Made by a program: the position numbers and the translations under genes. Below, piece after piece: positions 19,593 to 28,034 of a stretch of 64,000 nt of DNA. Numbering within the stretch: the stretch's first letter is position 1; each line of letters opens with the position of its first letter. The notes under the pieces are model-generated. The model was given only the letters and a program-made list of their open reading frames with translations, was not told the DNA's origin and did no database searches. Source of the stretch: Enterococcus raffinosus (GTDB lineage Bacteria > Bacillota > Bacilli > Lactobacillales > Enterococcaceae); the NCBI RefSeq assembly GCF_018917525.1, contig NZ_JAHLOS010000017.1:18490-82489 (forward strand), written 5' to 3'.

Positions 19593-20165
19593 ATGCCAAA
19601 GTCACGAATTGAAGCTTTTACAGATGCGGTCATCGCCATTATCATGACCTTGTTAGTGTTAGAATTACATGAGCCGAATGGTTCTACGTGGTCCGCCTTT
19701 TTACATATGGAGCATAAATTTATCGTCTATTTAATCAGTTTTGTCAGCTTAGCAATTTACTGGAACAACCACCATCATCTTTTTCAGCTAGTTCGAAAAG
19801 TAGATGGCTGGGTATTATGGGCCAATAATTTTTTGATTTTGATGATGACACTTTTTCCCTATGTCACTGCTTGGGTCGGCGACTATCCTTTTTCTTGGGC
19901 GCCGCAAGCATTGTACGGGTTAGTAACATTAGGAACAGATTTTGCCTACTATTTGTTGATTCGAGCATTAGTTCGCGCAAACGGAAAAGATTCTAAAATT
20001 GGGCAATTATTTAGGCACTACCCCAAATTATACCTATCTATTGGCTTGGCAATCGTAGCTTTAATCTTAGGAAAATTAATTGCTCCAATTGCTGTATTAG
20101 TTGTTAATGTCTTAATTTTATTGATGTGGTTTATTCCAGAGAAGTCTATTGAGAGAACCTTGTAA
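19593..20165 (+). CDS. TMEM175-family potassium channel-like protein
   Basis: Member of the DUF1211/TMEM175 family. Bacterial members form leak potassium channels of six membrane segments. TM1 carries the family start RIEAFTDAVIAIIMTLLVLEL; the signature is usually FSD, here FTD. TM2-3 contain the conserved YWNNHHHLFQ. The 190-residue length is typical. The ATG is preceded by GGAG at an acceptable distance. The gene is monocistronic and ends in a small terminator. Channel function is taken from the family. Confidence 0.82.
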   Translation: MPKSRIEAFTDAVIAIIMTLLVLELHEPNGSTWSAFLHMEHKFIVYLISFVSLAIYWNNHHHLFQLVRKVDGWVLWANNFLILMMTLFPYVTAWVGDYPFSWAPQALYGLVTLGTDFAYYLLIRALVRANGKDSKIGQLFRHYPKLYLSIGLAIVALILGKLIAPIAVLVVNVLILLMWFIPEKSIERTL

Positions 20166-20193
20166 AAGTGCAGCCAAGTGTTGCGCTTTTTTT
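20166..20193 (+). terminator. Terminator after the TMEM175-like gene
   Basis: Stem AAGTGCA/TGCGCTT (one G-U pair) around a 9-nt loop with a seven-T tail, overlapping the stop codon region. Confidence 0.7.
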
Positions 20194-20318
20194 GTTACAA
20201 TCTCTTAACTACAACGGAAAATAGTTATCGAACAGGCTCAATCAGAATGATTTTCGGGCATATTTGGGCATATTAAAGAAGCTTCCGTTCCATAGGCTAC
20301 CGAAATAATTCCCTACGA

Positions 20319-21368
20319 TCATTTCTGCTTCTTATTTTTCTTGTTTTTCCCCTTTTTCTTCTTTTGATTTCCTCTAGGTTTCTTCTTCCCACTTTTTCCT
20401 GAAGCTTTAGCAGCCCTCATGTCTAGTTCTTTCTTTTTCCGACCTTCCTTGATTTGTTCTTTGGTTTTTCCATAGCGTAAGTAGTTGATATCCAGTTCAT
20501 GCGAATTCTCGGCGGATTCAATGGCGGAAGCAGATTCCAGACCAGACAGCTCCAGCTCCGTTGGCGTTTTTTCTCCCGGCAGTGGATATTTTGCTTCTAC
20601 TTTTGCAGCGACTTCATCATAATAAGGCGGTTTAGACGTAGCCGTGGACACAGCTGCAGGTTGCTTTTGCGGCTTTTTATTTTCAATCGAAGCTCTAGGT
20701 GTCGTTTGCTCTTCCATCGTCTCGGTTGGAACAACTTCTTCTTGAACCTCTTTATGCTGGGCATCGATCCGGCCTTCATGGCTAGAAAAATTCAAATATA
20801 CAGCAAAGCGACGAGCAGAGTCGGTCTGAAAAACCGTTAAGCTCGTTAAGAGTTTTAAGACGTTAGCGGTTTCATTTTCTAAGTGTTCAGAGACTCGTTT
20901 TGTATTACGCAGTGTCCATGTATGTTTTTTTCCATTTGAGTCCTTGAAGCTCGATATCAACGTGTACTGGTATTCAGAAGGTTCCGGCTGTTCACGGTTC
21001 TTTTTCTCCAAGTAGGTTTTATAGAAACTCGTTTCCTTAGTAAATTCTTGGTATTCGCTTTCATTTTTAAATAGACGATTCACGACTTTTTGCCATTCAT
21101 CCGTTGAAAAGAACGACTCAAAGAAGACACAGTGCTTCCGCAACGTATCATTCGGTGTTGTGGTAAGAAAAATCTGATGGATAAGCCCTGTCAATGGCTC
21201 TAGTGAATAATCACTCGCGCATAAAGCATATCGCAAAAGAATCGCAACCAAATACTCAACGACTTGCGCGGCATTCTTGGTTTGTTCAAAATACTTCGCT
21301 ACCCGTTTCATAAGATTTGTATTCTTCATACCAAAAATCTGCCTTTGTCCAAGCTTCACTGTATCCAT
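20319..21368 (-). CDS. Protein of unknown function with lysine-rich tail
   Basis: I do not recognise a family. The N-terminal part (about residues 1-195) looks globular and partly helical, with segments such as KNAAQVVEYLVAILLRYALC. A low-complexity Glu/Pro/Thr-rich linker follows (about 200-265). The last 60 residues are extremely basic, for example KKKKGKNKKNKKQK, as in proteins that bind RNA, DNA or acidic surfaces. There is no signal peptide or membrane segment. I chose the ATG at 21368: GGAGG lies nine bases upstream, whereas it abuts the alternative ATG at 21377. The product is 349 residues. It is monocistronic with AT-rich flanks. Confidence 0.75.
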   Translation of the reverse strand: MDTVKLGQRQIFGMKNTNLMKRVAKYFEQTKNAAQVVEYLVAILLRYALCASDYSLEPLTGLIHQIFLTTTPNDTLRKHCVFFESFFSTDEWQKVVNRLFKNESEYQEFTKETSFYKTYLEKKNREQPEPSEYQYTLISSFKDSNGKKHTWTLRNTKRVSEHLENETANVLKLLTSLTVFQTDSARRFAVYLNFSSHEGRIDAQHKEVQEEVVPTETMEEQTTPRASIENKKPQKQPAAVSTATSKPPYYDEVAAKVEAKYPLPGEKTPTELELSGLESASAIESAENSHELDINYLRYGKTKEQIKEGRKKKELDMRAAKASGKSGKKKPRGNQKKKKGKNKKNKKQK

Positions 21369-21377
21369 CAATGTCAT

Positions 21378-21829
21378 CCTCCAATTGTCTATTTTTATTC
21401 ATTATCAAGTAATACTTTTCACAAAAATGATAATATTAGATAACGGAAAAGTAAATAGGTTTTGCAAATACCTTTTTCTATTAAAAAAAATTAACCTTTT
21501 GAATAATAAGGTTTTTGGTGTTTTTTTGATAGATAGTCAATTGAAATAATCGAGTTTTAAATAACTTAACGAAAAATAGGATTTACCATAGGAGCATTAA
21601 AGAGATTTGTTTAATACTTTTAAATCTACAGCGTTATTAAATTTTCGTTGATTGTTACATTTTTTTTTGAAAAAAATTGTGTTTAAGACTAAATATTAAT
21701 TTTTTGACTGAAGCAAGAGTAAATGAAAGTTTAGGTAATCTCAATTTAGCTGGCCTTTTTCCTATAATAGCTACACTCAGTCATTTAACTATGGTAGAGT
21801 TTAAACAAACGTTTTAATGGAGGGGACCA
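21378..21829. other. AT-rich intergenic region
   Basis: 452 bp without a convincing gene. It contains a consensus TATAAT (21763-21768) without a clear -35 box, plausibly for the HAD gene. AACAAACGTTTTAA (about 21805-21818), 12 bases before the HAD gene, resembles LacI/CcpA half-palindromes. The 5' flank of the minus-strand unknown gene is also here. No RNA gene was recognised. Confidence 0.5.
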
Positions 21830-22507
21830 ATGTTAGAAGCGATTATTTTTGATATGGATGGGGTCTTAGTCGATTCAGAGTATACGTATTTTCAAAGTAA
21901 ATCACAGATTTTAAGAGAAGCTGGCCATGAGGTAGAAGACAGTTATCATTTTCAATTCATGGGTACGACTAGTGACTATATGTGGGAAAAAATGAAGCAG
22001 GAATTTTCATTGCCCTTATCCGTTTCGGATTATGTTCAGCAAATGACAGCTTTGCGGCAGGCAATGATCAAGCGAGACGGCATTAGAGTAATTCCTCATG
22101 TTCAGGAGTTTGTTAAAGGATTGTCTCAGTCAGGCTTGAAACTGGCAGTAGCATCCTCGTCGTCATTAGCAGAAATCAAAGTGAATCTAGCAGAAATTGG
22201 CTTGTCTGAATATTTTTCAGAAGTCGTTAGTACTGAAGAGGTGGAGAATTCGAAGCCGGCCCCAGACGTTTATTTGGCTGCGGCAGAGCGGATAGGTGTA
22301 ATGCCTGAAAATTGCTTAGGTATTGAAGATACAAAAAATGGTACGGGAGCTGTTCACAATGCGGGAATGGTTTGTGTTGGCTTTGCCAATCCGGTATTTC
22401 CAAAGCAAGATTTGGCATTCGCGGATATGGTAGTTTCGTCTTTTGCTGATTTAGATGCGGATTCACTAACGAAAATCTACCAGAAAGTGAGGGAATCGCA
22501 TGCCTAA
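21830..22507 (+). CDS. HAD-family phosphatase / beta-phosphoglucomutase-like
   Basis: Haloacid-dehalogenase superfamily hydrolase or phosphomutase with a helical cap (about residues 15-85). Motif I FDMDGVLVDSE supplies the nucleophile Asp8 and acid/base Asp10. Motif II is VASSSS, motif III NSKPAPDVYL, motif IV GIEDTKNG. The 225-residue length and VDSE motif fit the beta-phosphoglucomutase branch. No maltose phosphorylase or trehalose gene is adjacent, so a general sugar-phosphate phosphatase is equally possible. GGAGGGG precedes the ATG. It overlaps the next gene by 8 bases. Confidence 0.85.
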   Translation: MLEAIIFDMDGVLVDSEYTYFQSKSQILREAGHEVEDSYHFQFMGTTSDYMWEKMKQEFSLPLSVSDYVQQMTALRQAMIKRDGIRVIPHVQEFVKGLSQSGLKLAVASSSSLAEIKVNLAEIGLSEYFSEVVSTEEVENSKPAPDVYLAAAERIGVMPENCLGIEDTKNGTGAVHNAGMVCVGFANPVFPKQDLAFADMVVSSFADLDADSLTKIYQKVRESHA

Positions 22508-22907
22508 AGCAGCGATATCCAGTAAAGCATTTCTAATCGAGGGTGGTTGTAATGCTTGCGGACTGCAAAATACGGAGACCTTCACCATTCATTTTGAAGA
22601 TCATCGATCCGCTGTACTAGATCATTTTGATGTCCCATCCCTTGTTCAAACGATTGCTCAAAAGAACGGGTGGAAAGAGAAGGCCATTTCTGTAGGGATC
22701 GGCGAAGAGGAGATTGTTTTGCAAAAAGCAAATGAGGTAATCAAACCAAACTATTTTGGCGATCAAATTAGTTATCAGACAGGGAATCAGCGAATCCAGA
22801 CAAAACAACGATTCGACGATAACAACGAATTATTTGAACAGGTAAATCGTATTTTGGTACAACTGTTTAAACTTGAACCTTATGAGATAAGGATAGCCGT
22901 TGAGTAA
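22500..22907 (+). CDS. Conserved protein of unknown function (135 aa)
   Basis: No family recognised. The product is soluble and has a CNACG motif near the N terminus (residues 17-21), which could bind metal or be redox-active. The start overlaps the HAD gene by 8 bases and has GTGAGGG upstream, so the two genes form one transcription unit with probable translational coupling. A strong terminator lies 90 bp downstream. Confidence 0.7.
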   Translation: MPKAAISSKAFLIEGGCNACGLQNTETFTIHFEDHRSAVLDHFDVPSLVQTIAQKNGWKEKAISVGIGEEEIVLQKANEVIKPNYFGDQISYQTGNQRIQTKQRFDDNNELFEQVNRILVQLFKLEPYEIRIAVE

Positions 22908-22991
22908 AGCGGTTGTGACAGAAGTGGTCAGCTTCAAGAATTTTCGGTTTATTTCCGAAGAAGCTACTTCTGAAATAACATTTGTTCGAAA

Positions 22992-23032
22992 ACAGGAGCT
23001 GTGACAAGATTTTTGTCGCAACTCCTATTTTT
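22992..23032 (+). terminator. Terminator of the HAD unit
   Basis: AGGAG...TGTGACAA pairs with TTGTCGCA...CTCCT around a short loop, followed by ATTTTTA. Confidence 0.75.
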
Positions 23033-23102
23033 ATTGAATAAAGGAAAGATAGCCTTTAAAAAGGCAGATAGATTCAGAGGCTTATCTTTTTGAGCCGGAT
23101 TT

Positions 23103-23130
23103 TTGCTTTTTACTGAAAGCGTATTCTAAT
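23103..23130 (+). promoter_or_regulatory. Promoter with embedded cre-like site before the aldehyde dehydrogenase
   Basis: TTGCTT (23103-23108) and TCTAAT (23125-23130) are 16 bases apart. TGAAAGCGTATTCT (23114-23127) matches 12 of 14 cre positions and fills the spacer and -10 region, so CcpA binding would block transcription. Confidence 0.55.
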
Positions 23131-23156
23131 ATGGAAGGATAGGAGAGGTGGAGAAT

Positions 23157-24617
23157 ATGGTAAAACAGTTCGAAAAACAATTTATTGGCGGAGAATGGAA
23201 ATTAGGCAATGACTCAGAGCATGTGAATGAGGATAAAAACCCTTATACGCAAGAAACGCTCTTGAAGATTCAAGGTGCGAATACAGAAGATGTCGATGAA
23301 GCCTATCAAGCAGCTCAAAGAGCCCAAAAAGAATGGATGGCTAAAACACCTCAAGAGCGAAGTGAGGTTGTGAAAAAGGCAGCCTTGCTAATGGAAGAAA
23401 AGCAAGCAGAGATCGTTGAATGGCTGATCAAAGAAGGGGGAGCCACCCAAATAAAGGCGGGACTCGAAGTTAATCTGGCAAAAGGGATTACTGAAGAAGC
23501 AGCCAGCTTTCCGATGCGAACAGAGGGGAAGCTTTTACCAACGAACACAGTTGAAGAAGAAAGTTTTGTGACCCACAGACCTGTAGGAGTAATTGGCATT
23601 ATCAGCCCGTGGAATTTCCCCTTTCATTTGACGATGCGCTCTTTAGCTCCTGCCATTGCTGCAGGAAATGGCGTTGTGATTAAACCAGCCAGTGATAGTC
23701 CAGTGACTGGAGGTCTTTTACCTGCAAGGATATTCGAAGAAGCAGGCGTTCCTAAAGGCTTAGTTAATGTCACTGTCGGCAGCGGCAGTGAGATCGGAGA
23801 TTATTTTGTTGCTCATCCAATACCAGGGTTCATTTCCTTTACTGGCTCCACTCCAGTAGGGAAAAATATCGCGAGTCAAGCAATGAGCGGCAAAAAGATC
23901 AAACAGGTGGCATTAGAATTAGGGGGAAATTCCCCATTTATCGTACTTGATGATGCAGACATTGAAGAAGCCGCACACGCTTTGATCGTCAGCAAGTTCA
24001 TGCATTCCGGACAAATCTGCATGGCAGCAAATCGAGCAATCGTGGTGGAGGCTGTATTTGATGAATTTGTTCATAAAGTAGTGGAACGAGTAAAAGAGTT
24101 GGTTTCCGGTGATCCATCTGATGAAAAGACGGTCGTTGGGCCAATCATCAATCAAAAACAGACGGATCAAATTCAAGAGATCATTCAGCAGGCGAAAGAA
24201 GCAGGAGCCACTTTCTTAGTGGAGGGTTCTATCAAAGGACAAGTCGTTGAGCCAGTTGTTTTAGTCTCCGAAGACCCTGCTTTAGAAATTTTCCATCAAG
24301 AAATCTTTGGACCCGTGCTGCCGATTCTGAAGGTGAAGGATACGGAAGCGGCGATCAATGCAGCGAATGATACAGAATATGGTTTGTCGAGCGCCTTATT
24401 TACCAAAGATTTAGACAAAGGGCGTGCTCTGGCAAATAGAATCGAAGCCGGAATGTGTCATATTAATGGTCTGACTGTCGATGACCAACCGAATGCCCCC
24501 TTTGGCGGAGAGAAAAATTCGGGGATCGGACGCTTTAATGGTGAGTGGGTCTTGGAGGAATTTACGCGAGTTCAATGGGTAACGACGAAATCAGGAAACG
24601 GTCAGTACCCTTTTTAA
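23157..24617 (+). CDS. NAD(P)-dependent aldehyde dehydrogenase
   Basis: Oxidises an aldehyde to the acid. The full ALDH fold is present: cofactor-binding ISPWNFPFHLTMRSLAPAIAAGN, FTGSTPVGKNI, general base Glu in ELGGNSPFIV and catalytic Cys in SGQICMAANR. The C-terminal FGGEKNSGIGRF is typical. I chose the ATG at 23157: AGGAGAG is about ten bases upstream, whereas the GTG at 23148 overlaps that site. The product is 486 residues. Sequence motifs lie near the benzaldehyde/vanillin dehydrogenase branch but the substrate cannot be read. It is monocistronic with cre-controlled promoter. Confidence 0.9.
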   Translation: MVKQFEKQFIGGEWKLGNDSEHVNEDKNPYTQETLLKIQGANTEDVDEAYQAAQRAQKEWMAKTPQERSEVVKKAALLMEEKQAEIVEWLIKEGGATQIKAGLEVNLAKGITEEAASFPMRTEGKLLPTNTVEEESFVTHRPVGVIGIISPWNFPFHLTMRSLAPAIAAGNGVVIKPASDSPVTGGLLPARIFEEAGVPKGLVNVTVGSGSEIGDYFVAHPIPGFISFTGSTPVGKNIASQAMSGKKIKQVALELGGNSPFIVLDDADIEEAAHALIVSKFMHSGQICMAANRAIVVEAVFDEFVHKVVERVKELVSGDPSDEKTVVGPIINQKQTDQIQEIIQQAKEAGATFLVEGSIKGQVVEPVVLVSEDPALEIFHQEIFGPVLPILKVKDTEAAINAANDTEYGLSSALFTKDLDKGRALANRIEAGMCHINGLTVDDQPNAPFGGEKNSGIGRFNGEWVLEEFTRVQWVTTKSGNGQYPF

Positions 24618-24652
24618 GCGGATCAAAAACGAGTTTTAAATAACCAATTAAC

Positions 24653-24694
24653 GAAAGGACTTAAGTGAACGTATTCATTTCAGTCCTTTTTTGT
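24653..24694 (+). terminator. Terminator after the aldehyde dehydrogenase
   Basis: AAAGGACT and AGTCCTTT pair around an inner GTGAA/TTCAT helix, followed by a run of T. Confidence 0.75.
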
Positions 24695-24790
24695 ATAAAT
24701 TAGAGTCCATCTTTCGTTTTATTTGCAAAAGCTAACTTACATAAAAAACAGACAACTAATGAGACTCTTGTTAAAATGAAAGATGAATAA

Positions 24791-24922
24791 GAGTACCAAG
24801 CTGCATAATATGTAGCAAAAAACAGGAACGCTGGAACGATCGTACCCCTTTAATTGGGGATTTCTGGTTTTTGCTCATTTTTTTTTGTGAAAAAAGGCAT
24901 TTGTGAGTACCAAGCTGCATAA
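24791..24922 (+). promoter_or_regulatory. Leader with exact 18-bp direct repeat and terminator-like hairpin
   Basis: GAGTACCAAGCTGCATAA occurs exactly at 24791-24808 and 24905-24922. Between them lies a hairpin (GCAAAAAACAG at about 24814 with CTGGTTTTTGC, inner CCCC/GGGG helix) followed by nine T. The block precedes the first PRD regulator gene. It looks like a controlled terminator or a pair of operators; the binding factor is unknown. Confidence 0.5.
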
Positions 24923-24959
24923 AGAACACCGAACTATTTGGGAACAAAGAAGATGGAAA

Positions 24960-24973
24960 TGTAAGCGTTTTTC
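24960..24973 (+). promoter_or_regulatory. cre-like site before the first PRD regulator
   Basis: TGTAAGCGTTTTTC matches 12 of 14 cre positions and lies 32 bases before the start codon. Confidence 0.4.
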
Positions 24974-25004
24974 GTCTAAATTGAAGATGTAAAGAGGGAT
25001 GAGA

Positions 25005-27080
25005 ATGAATTTAGAAGAACGAACGAATCAGATTTTTGTTGAATTAGTCAACAATCCGCAAATCACTAGTAAAGCGTTATGTGAGAAATTTGATTTGACG
25101 CGGGGACAATTGAATTATGCGTTGAAAAAGATTAATGATTCTTTAGTAGATGAGAAGTTGAGTGAGATCAAACGAACAAAAAATGGCCACTTTCTGATCG
25201 CAAATGAGATTCTTTCAAATTATAAGGGTGGTGATGAGCAATTCGGAGAATCGACAGAAAGCTATGTGTTCTCCGGTAAAGAACGGGCGGACATAATTGA
25301 ATTGATGTTGCTAAGCAAAGAAGAGTATTTATCCTTGAATCATTTCATTGAGGATCTAAAAGTCAGTCGAAATACGGTGCTGAGGGACTTAAAGGAAGTG
25401 GATCACGCGCTTCAGAAACATGAACTGGCTTTGAAGTATACCAGGCAAAAGGGGTATTTCATCCAAGGCGATGAGTGGAATAAACGAAACCTTCTGTCTG
25501 ATTTATTGAATAATCTCGCGGCCATGTACAACGGTATCAACGTGATTATTCAATTCGCCAATATCGATCCTGAACAAATCGAAGTGTTTCGCAAACGGGT
25601 GGAGCTGGTAGAAGAAGAATTGGACGTTCAATTTACCGACGAACGATTAAAAACGTTGCCGCTATTAATCATTTTGATAATTCGCCGAGCGCAAAAGGGT
25701 AAATTGATTTCTTATAGTTTTAAGGTCAATTATCGCGAGCTTGCCGACACGAAGGAGTATCTCGCTGCGGATCGAGTCATTTGGGACGTGGATGGTTTAA
25801 GTGAGAACGAACGTGTGTATGTAACAATGCTGCTATTGACAACGAATCTCTCGCGAGGCGATATCTTGTCGGTCAAAGCGATCAATAAGATGAAAGAGGC
25901 GCTTGAGAAGGTCATTGCGAATTTTGAACGTATCGCAGGTGTCAACCTTGAGGAAAAGGAAAAGTTATTAGAGCGGTTGCTCGTCCATATGCGGCCAGCC
26001 TATTATCGAATCAAATACCATTTGAATCTGCAGACGCGTTTCTATCAAGAGAATAAGGATGCCAATTTGTTTTCACTATTTTACTTAGTTAAGGAAGCTA
26101 GTGGTCCATTGGAAACGTACTTTGAACAACCAGTTCCTGATGCCGAATTATTTTTTATTTCGTTGTTTATCGGCAGCCACATCGTTGAGAGCACGGAAAT
26201 TATTCACCCGGAAAACCGCAAGCGAGCGATTATTGTTTGTCCTAACGGGATCTCAATTGCTGTTTTATTGGAGAACACCTTAAAAAACCTGCTTCCGGAA
26301 ATTGATTTTGTGAGGTCGATGTCGGCACGGGAATTTTACCGAACAGAGGTTGATGTGGATTTCATTTTTTCGGCGGTTCCGCTGAAAACCGAAAAGAAAG
26401 TCTTTGTCGTGAATAATTTTTTATCTGAACAAGAAAAACGGCAATTAAGAGAACGTGTTTTACGATCAACGGCGATTATTCAGACAGGGATTGTAACGCC
26501 AGAAAAAATTTTGGCAGTAGTTAAAAAACATGCGGAGGTCGTGGATGAAACAAGTCTCTATGAGGAGCTGTTAGGATTGTTCGCTCCGAAAGAATCCAAG
26601 ATTCTTGAAAGAAAACGACCGCATTTAATTGATCTTTTGAAAGGTGAAACGATTCAAATTTTTGAAGATGCGATCAGTTGGTCAGAGGTTTTAGAGGCGT
26701 TAGCGCGACCACTTGAACGTCAGCAGGTAATCACGCCAGAGTACATCAAGGCTTTGAAGAAAGAGATGCCTAATCTACCAGCTTATACCGTTTTACGACA
26801 TAAGATCGCTTTGCCCCATACAGTGACAGAAGCGGGAGCAATCGGTGTTGGAATCAGTCTAGGCCTGGTGAAAAAAGGCATTCTATCTGAGGACGGCAGA
26901 AGAATTCATACAGTTATATTATTAGGCTCCAACGATAAAGAGGAGCACTTGGATCTGATTTTTGAAATGATGAGTTTGGCGGGTGCAGAGGAATTAACAC
27001 AATTAGAAAAAGCAAAAACGAAGGATGAGATTCAAGAAGCGTTGATGCGTTTCAACGAGGAATATTGGAGGGCAAATTGA
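25005..27080 (+). CDS. PRD-domain transcriptional regulator with EIIB/EIIA-like domains (first)
   Basis: Regulator of the MtlR/LicR class whose activity is set by PTS phosphorylation. An N-terminal helix-turn-helix (SKALCEKFDLTRGQLNYALKK) and a second DNA-binding segment precede two PRD domains (about residues 190-400). A degenerate EIIB-like domain holds IVCPNGISIAVLLENTL, and a C-terminal EIIA-like domain holds LRHKIALPHTV with the phospho-histidine. I chose the ATG at 25005 because AAAGAGG is seven bases away; the ATG at 24999 is too close. The product is 691 residues. It overlaps the EIIA gene by one base and probably activates this PTS operon. It is paralogous to the product at 30523. 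Confidence 0.88.
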   Translation: MNLEERTNQIFVELVNNPQITSKALCEKFDLTRGQLNYALKKINDSLVDEKLSEIKRTKNGHFLIANEILSNYKGGDEQFGESTESYVFSGKERADIIELMLLSKEEYLSLNHFIEDLKVSRNTVLRDLKEVDHALQKHELALKYTRQKGYFIQGDEWNKRNLLSDLLNNLAAMYNGINVIIQFANIDPEQIEVFRKRVELVEEELDVQFTDERLKTLPLLIILIIRRAQKGKLISYSFKVNYRELADTKEYLAADRVIWDVDGLSENERVYVTMLLLTTNLSRGDILSVKAINKMKEALEKVIANFERIAGVNLEEKEKLLERLLVHMRPAYYRIKYHLNLQTRFYQENKDANLFSLFYLVKEASGPLETYFEQPVPDAELFFISLFIGSHIVESTEIIHPENRKRAIIVCPNGISIAVLLENTLKNLLPEIDFVRSMSAREFYRTEVDVDFIFSAVPLKTEKKVFVVNNFLSEQEKRQLRERVLRSTAIIQTGIVTPEKILAVVKKHAEVVDETSLYEELLGLFAPKESKILERKRPHLIDLLKGETIQIFEDAISWSEVLEALARPLERQQVITPEYIKALKKEMPNLPAYTVLRHKIALPHTVTEAGAIGVGISLGLVKKGILSEDGRRIHTVILLGSNDKEEHLDLIFEMMSLAGAEELTQLEKAKTKDEIQEALMRFNEEYWRAN

Positions 27081-27553
27081 TGGCAGAAACGACACTAAGT
27101 TCCTATGTGAAAGAACCATTAGTTTTCGCGCAAGAGAACTTTACGTCACAGGAGGAACTATTTGAACAGGTATATCAGAAAGCATTCGATCTTGGCTGGG
27201 TACGAGAGGACTTTTTCGAACGGATCATGAAGCGGGAAAAGGAATTTCCAACGGGGATTCAATTAATGAGCTTTGGTGCGGCGATCCCGCATACAGATGC
27301 TGAATGTGTACGAGAGGAATTTGTTGCAGTGATTACAATGCAGGAGCCTGTGACTTTTTACAGTATGGAAGATAATACTCAGCAGGTCAAAGCACAGATC
27401 GTCTTTGTTTTAGGGTTGAATCAGCCTCATGCGCAGTTAGAAATGCTGCAATCGTTGATGGGGCTTTTACAAAATGATTCGGTTTTATCAGAACTATTGT
27501 TAGCCACTACTGAAAATGAGTTAGTGATGACCATTAAAAAAAATCAGCTATAA
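27080..27553 (+). CDS. PTS EIIA, galactitol/fructose type (first unit)
   Basis: Cytoplasmic phosphocarrier that passes phosphate from HPr to EIIB. The motif GAAIPHTDAECV contains the phospho-acceptor His. FPTGIQL just before it is typical of GatA-like EIIA. The product is 157 residues. I chose the ATG at 27080, which forms TGATG with the stop of the regulator and has GGAGGG upstream; a TTG at 27065 lies inside that ribosome binding site. The gene leads the A-B-C-dehydrogenase set. Confidence 0.88.
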   Translation: MAETTLSSYVKEPLVFAQENFTSQEELFEQVYQKAFDLGWVREDFFERIMKREKEFPTGIQLMSFGAAIPHTDAECVREEFVAVITMQEPVTFYSMEDNTQQVKAQIVFVLGLNQPHAQLEMLQSLMGLLQNDSVLSELLLATTENELVMTIKKNQL

Positions 27554-27565
27554 AAAAAGAAGCGC

Positions 27566-27588
27566 GTTCTATCTTTTGCAGATAGGAC
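27566..27588 (+). promoter_or_regulatory. Hairpin between EIIA and EIIB genes
   Basis: Stem GTTCTATC/GATAGGAC (one G-U pair) with a 7-nt loop and no T tract; a possible mRNA-processing element. Confidence 0.4.
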
Positions 27589-27628
27589 AGGGCAAGTAGT
27601 CAAAAAACATTAAAAGGAGAAAATCATT

Positions 27629-27919
27629 ATGAAAACAATTCGTGTATTAGTAGCATGTGGAGCAGGAATCGCAACATCAACGGTCGTTATGAAAAAGGTC
27701 GAGGATTTATTTGCCAGAAATAATCTGCCAGTGGAAATCACCCAAATTAAGATTGCGGAAGCGGCTGGAAAACAGGATGAAGCGGACATGCTGATCTCTA
27801 CGACGATGCTTCCAACTCAATACAAAATTCCTGCGATTTCAGCTATGGCCTTTTTAACAGGGATCGGAACAGAAAAAGTTGAAAATCAAATCATTGAGGC
27901 GGCAAAAGGAATCCAATAA
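27629..27919 (+). CDS. PTS EIIB, galactitol type (first unit)
   Basis: Phospho-carrier of 96 residues. The active-site cysteine lies in VLVACGAGIATSTVV, the P-loop-like start of GatB proteins. AAAAGGAG precedes the ATG. It transfers phosphate to the sugar bound by the adjacent EIIC. The length is normal for a free-standing GatB. Confidence 0.9.
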   Translation: MKTIRVLVACGAGIATSTVVMKKVEDLFARNNLPVEITQIKIAEAAGKQDEADMLISTTMLPTQYKIPAISAMAFLTGIGTEKVENQIIEAAKGIQ

Positions 27920-27940
27920 CAGATCATTCATGTATATCCG

Positions 27941-27983
27941 TTCCGCGATTCACAGATTATTTGGCTTTAGAAGTTTCGCGGAA
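27941..27983 (+). promoter_or_regulatory. Inverted repeat between EIIB and EIIC genes
   Basis: TTCCGCGA (27941-27948) pairs perfectly with TCGCGGAA (27976-27983), and the helix extends outward through an AT-rich arm with one bulge. The downstream GAATGATATA resembles the core of the dispersed repeats. It may tune EIIC expression. Confidence 0.45.
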
Positions 27984-28034
27984 TGATATATGTGTTGAGA
28001 AATAAGATCAAAACAAATTAGGAGGAATAAGTGA

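Noticed and set aside
27941..28022. A further copy of the dispersed hairpin repeat before the first EIIC gene
   Set aside because: GAATGATATA is shared, but the hairpin lies before the core instead of after it and the 3' block is missing; membership is too uncertain.
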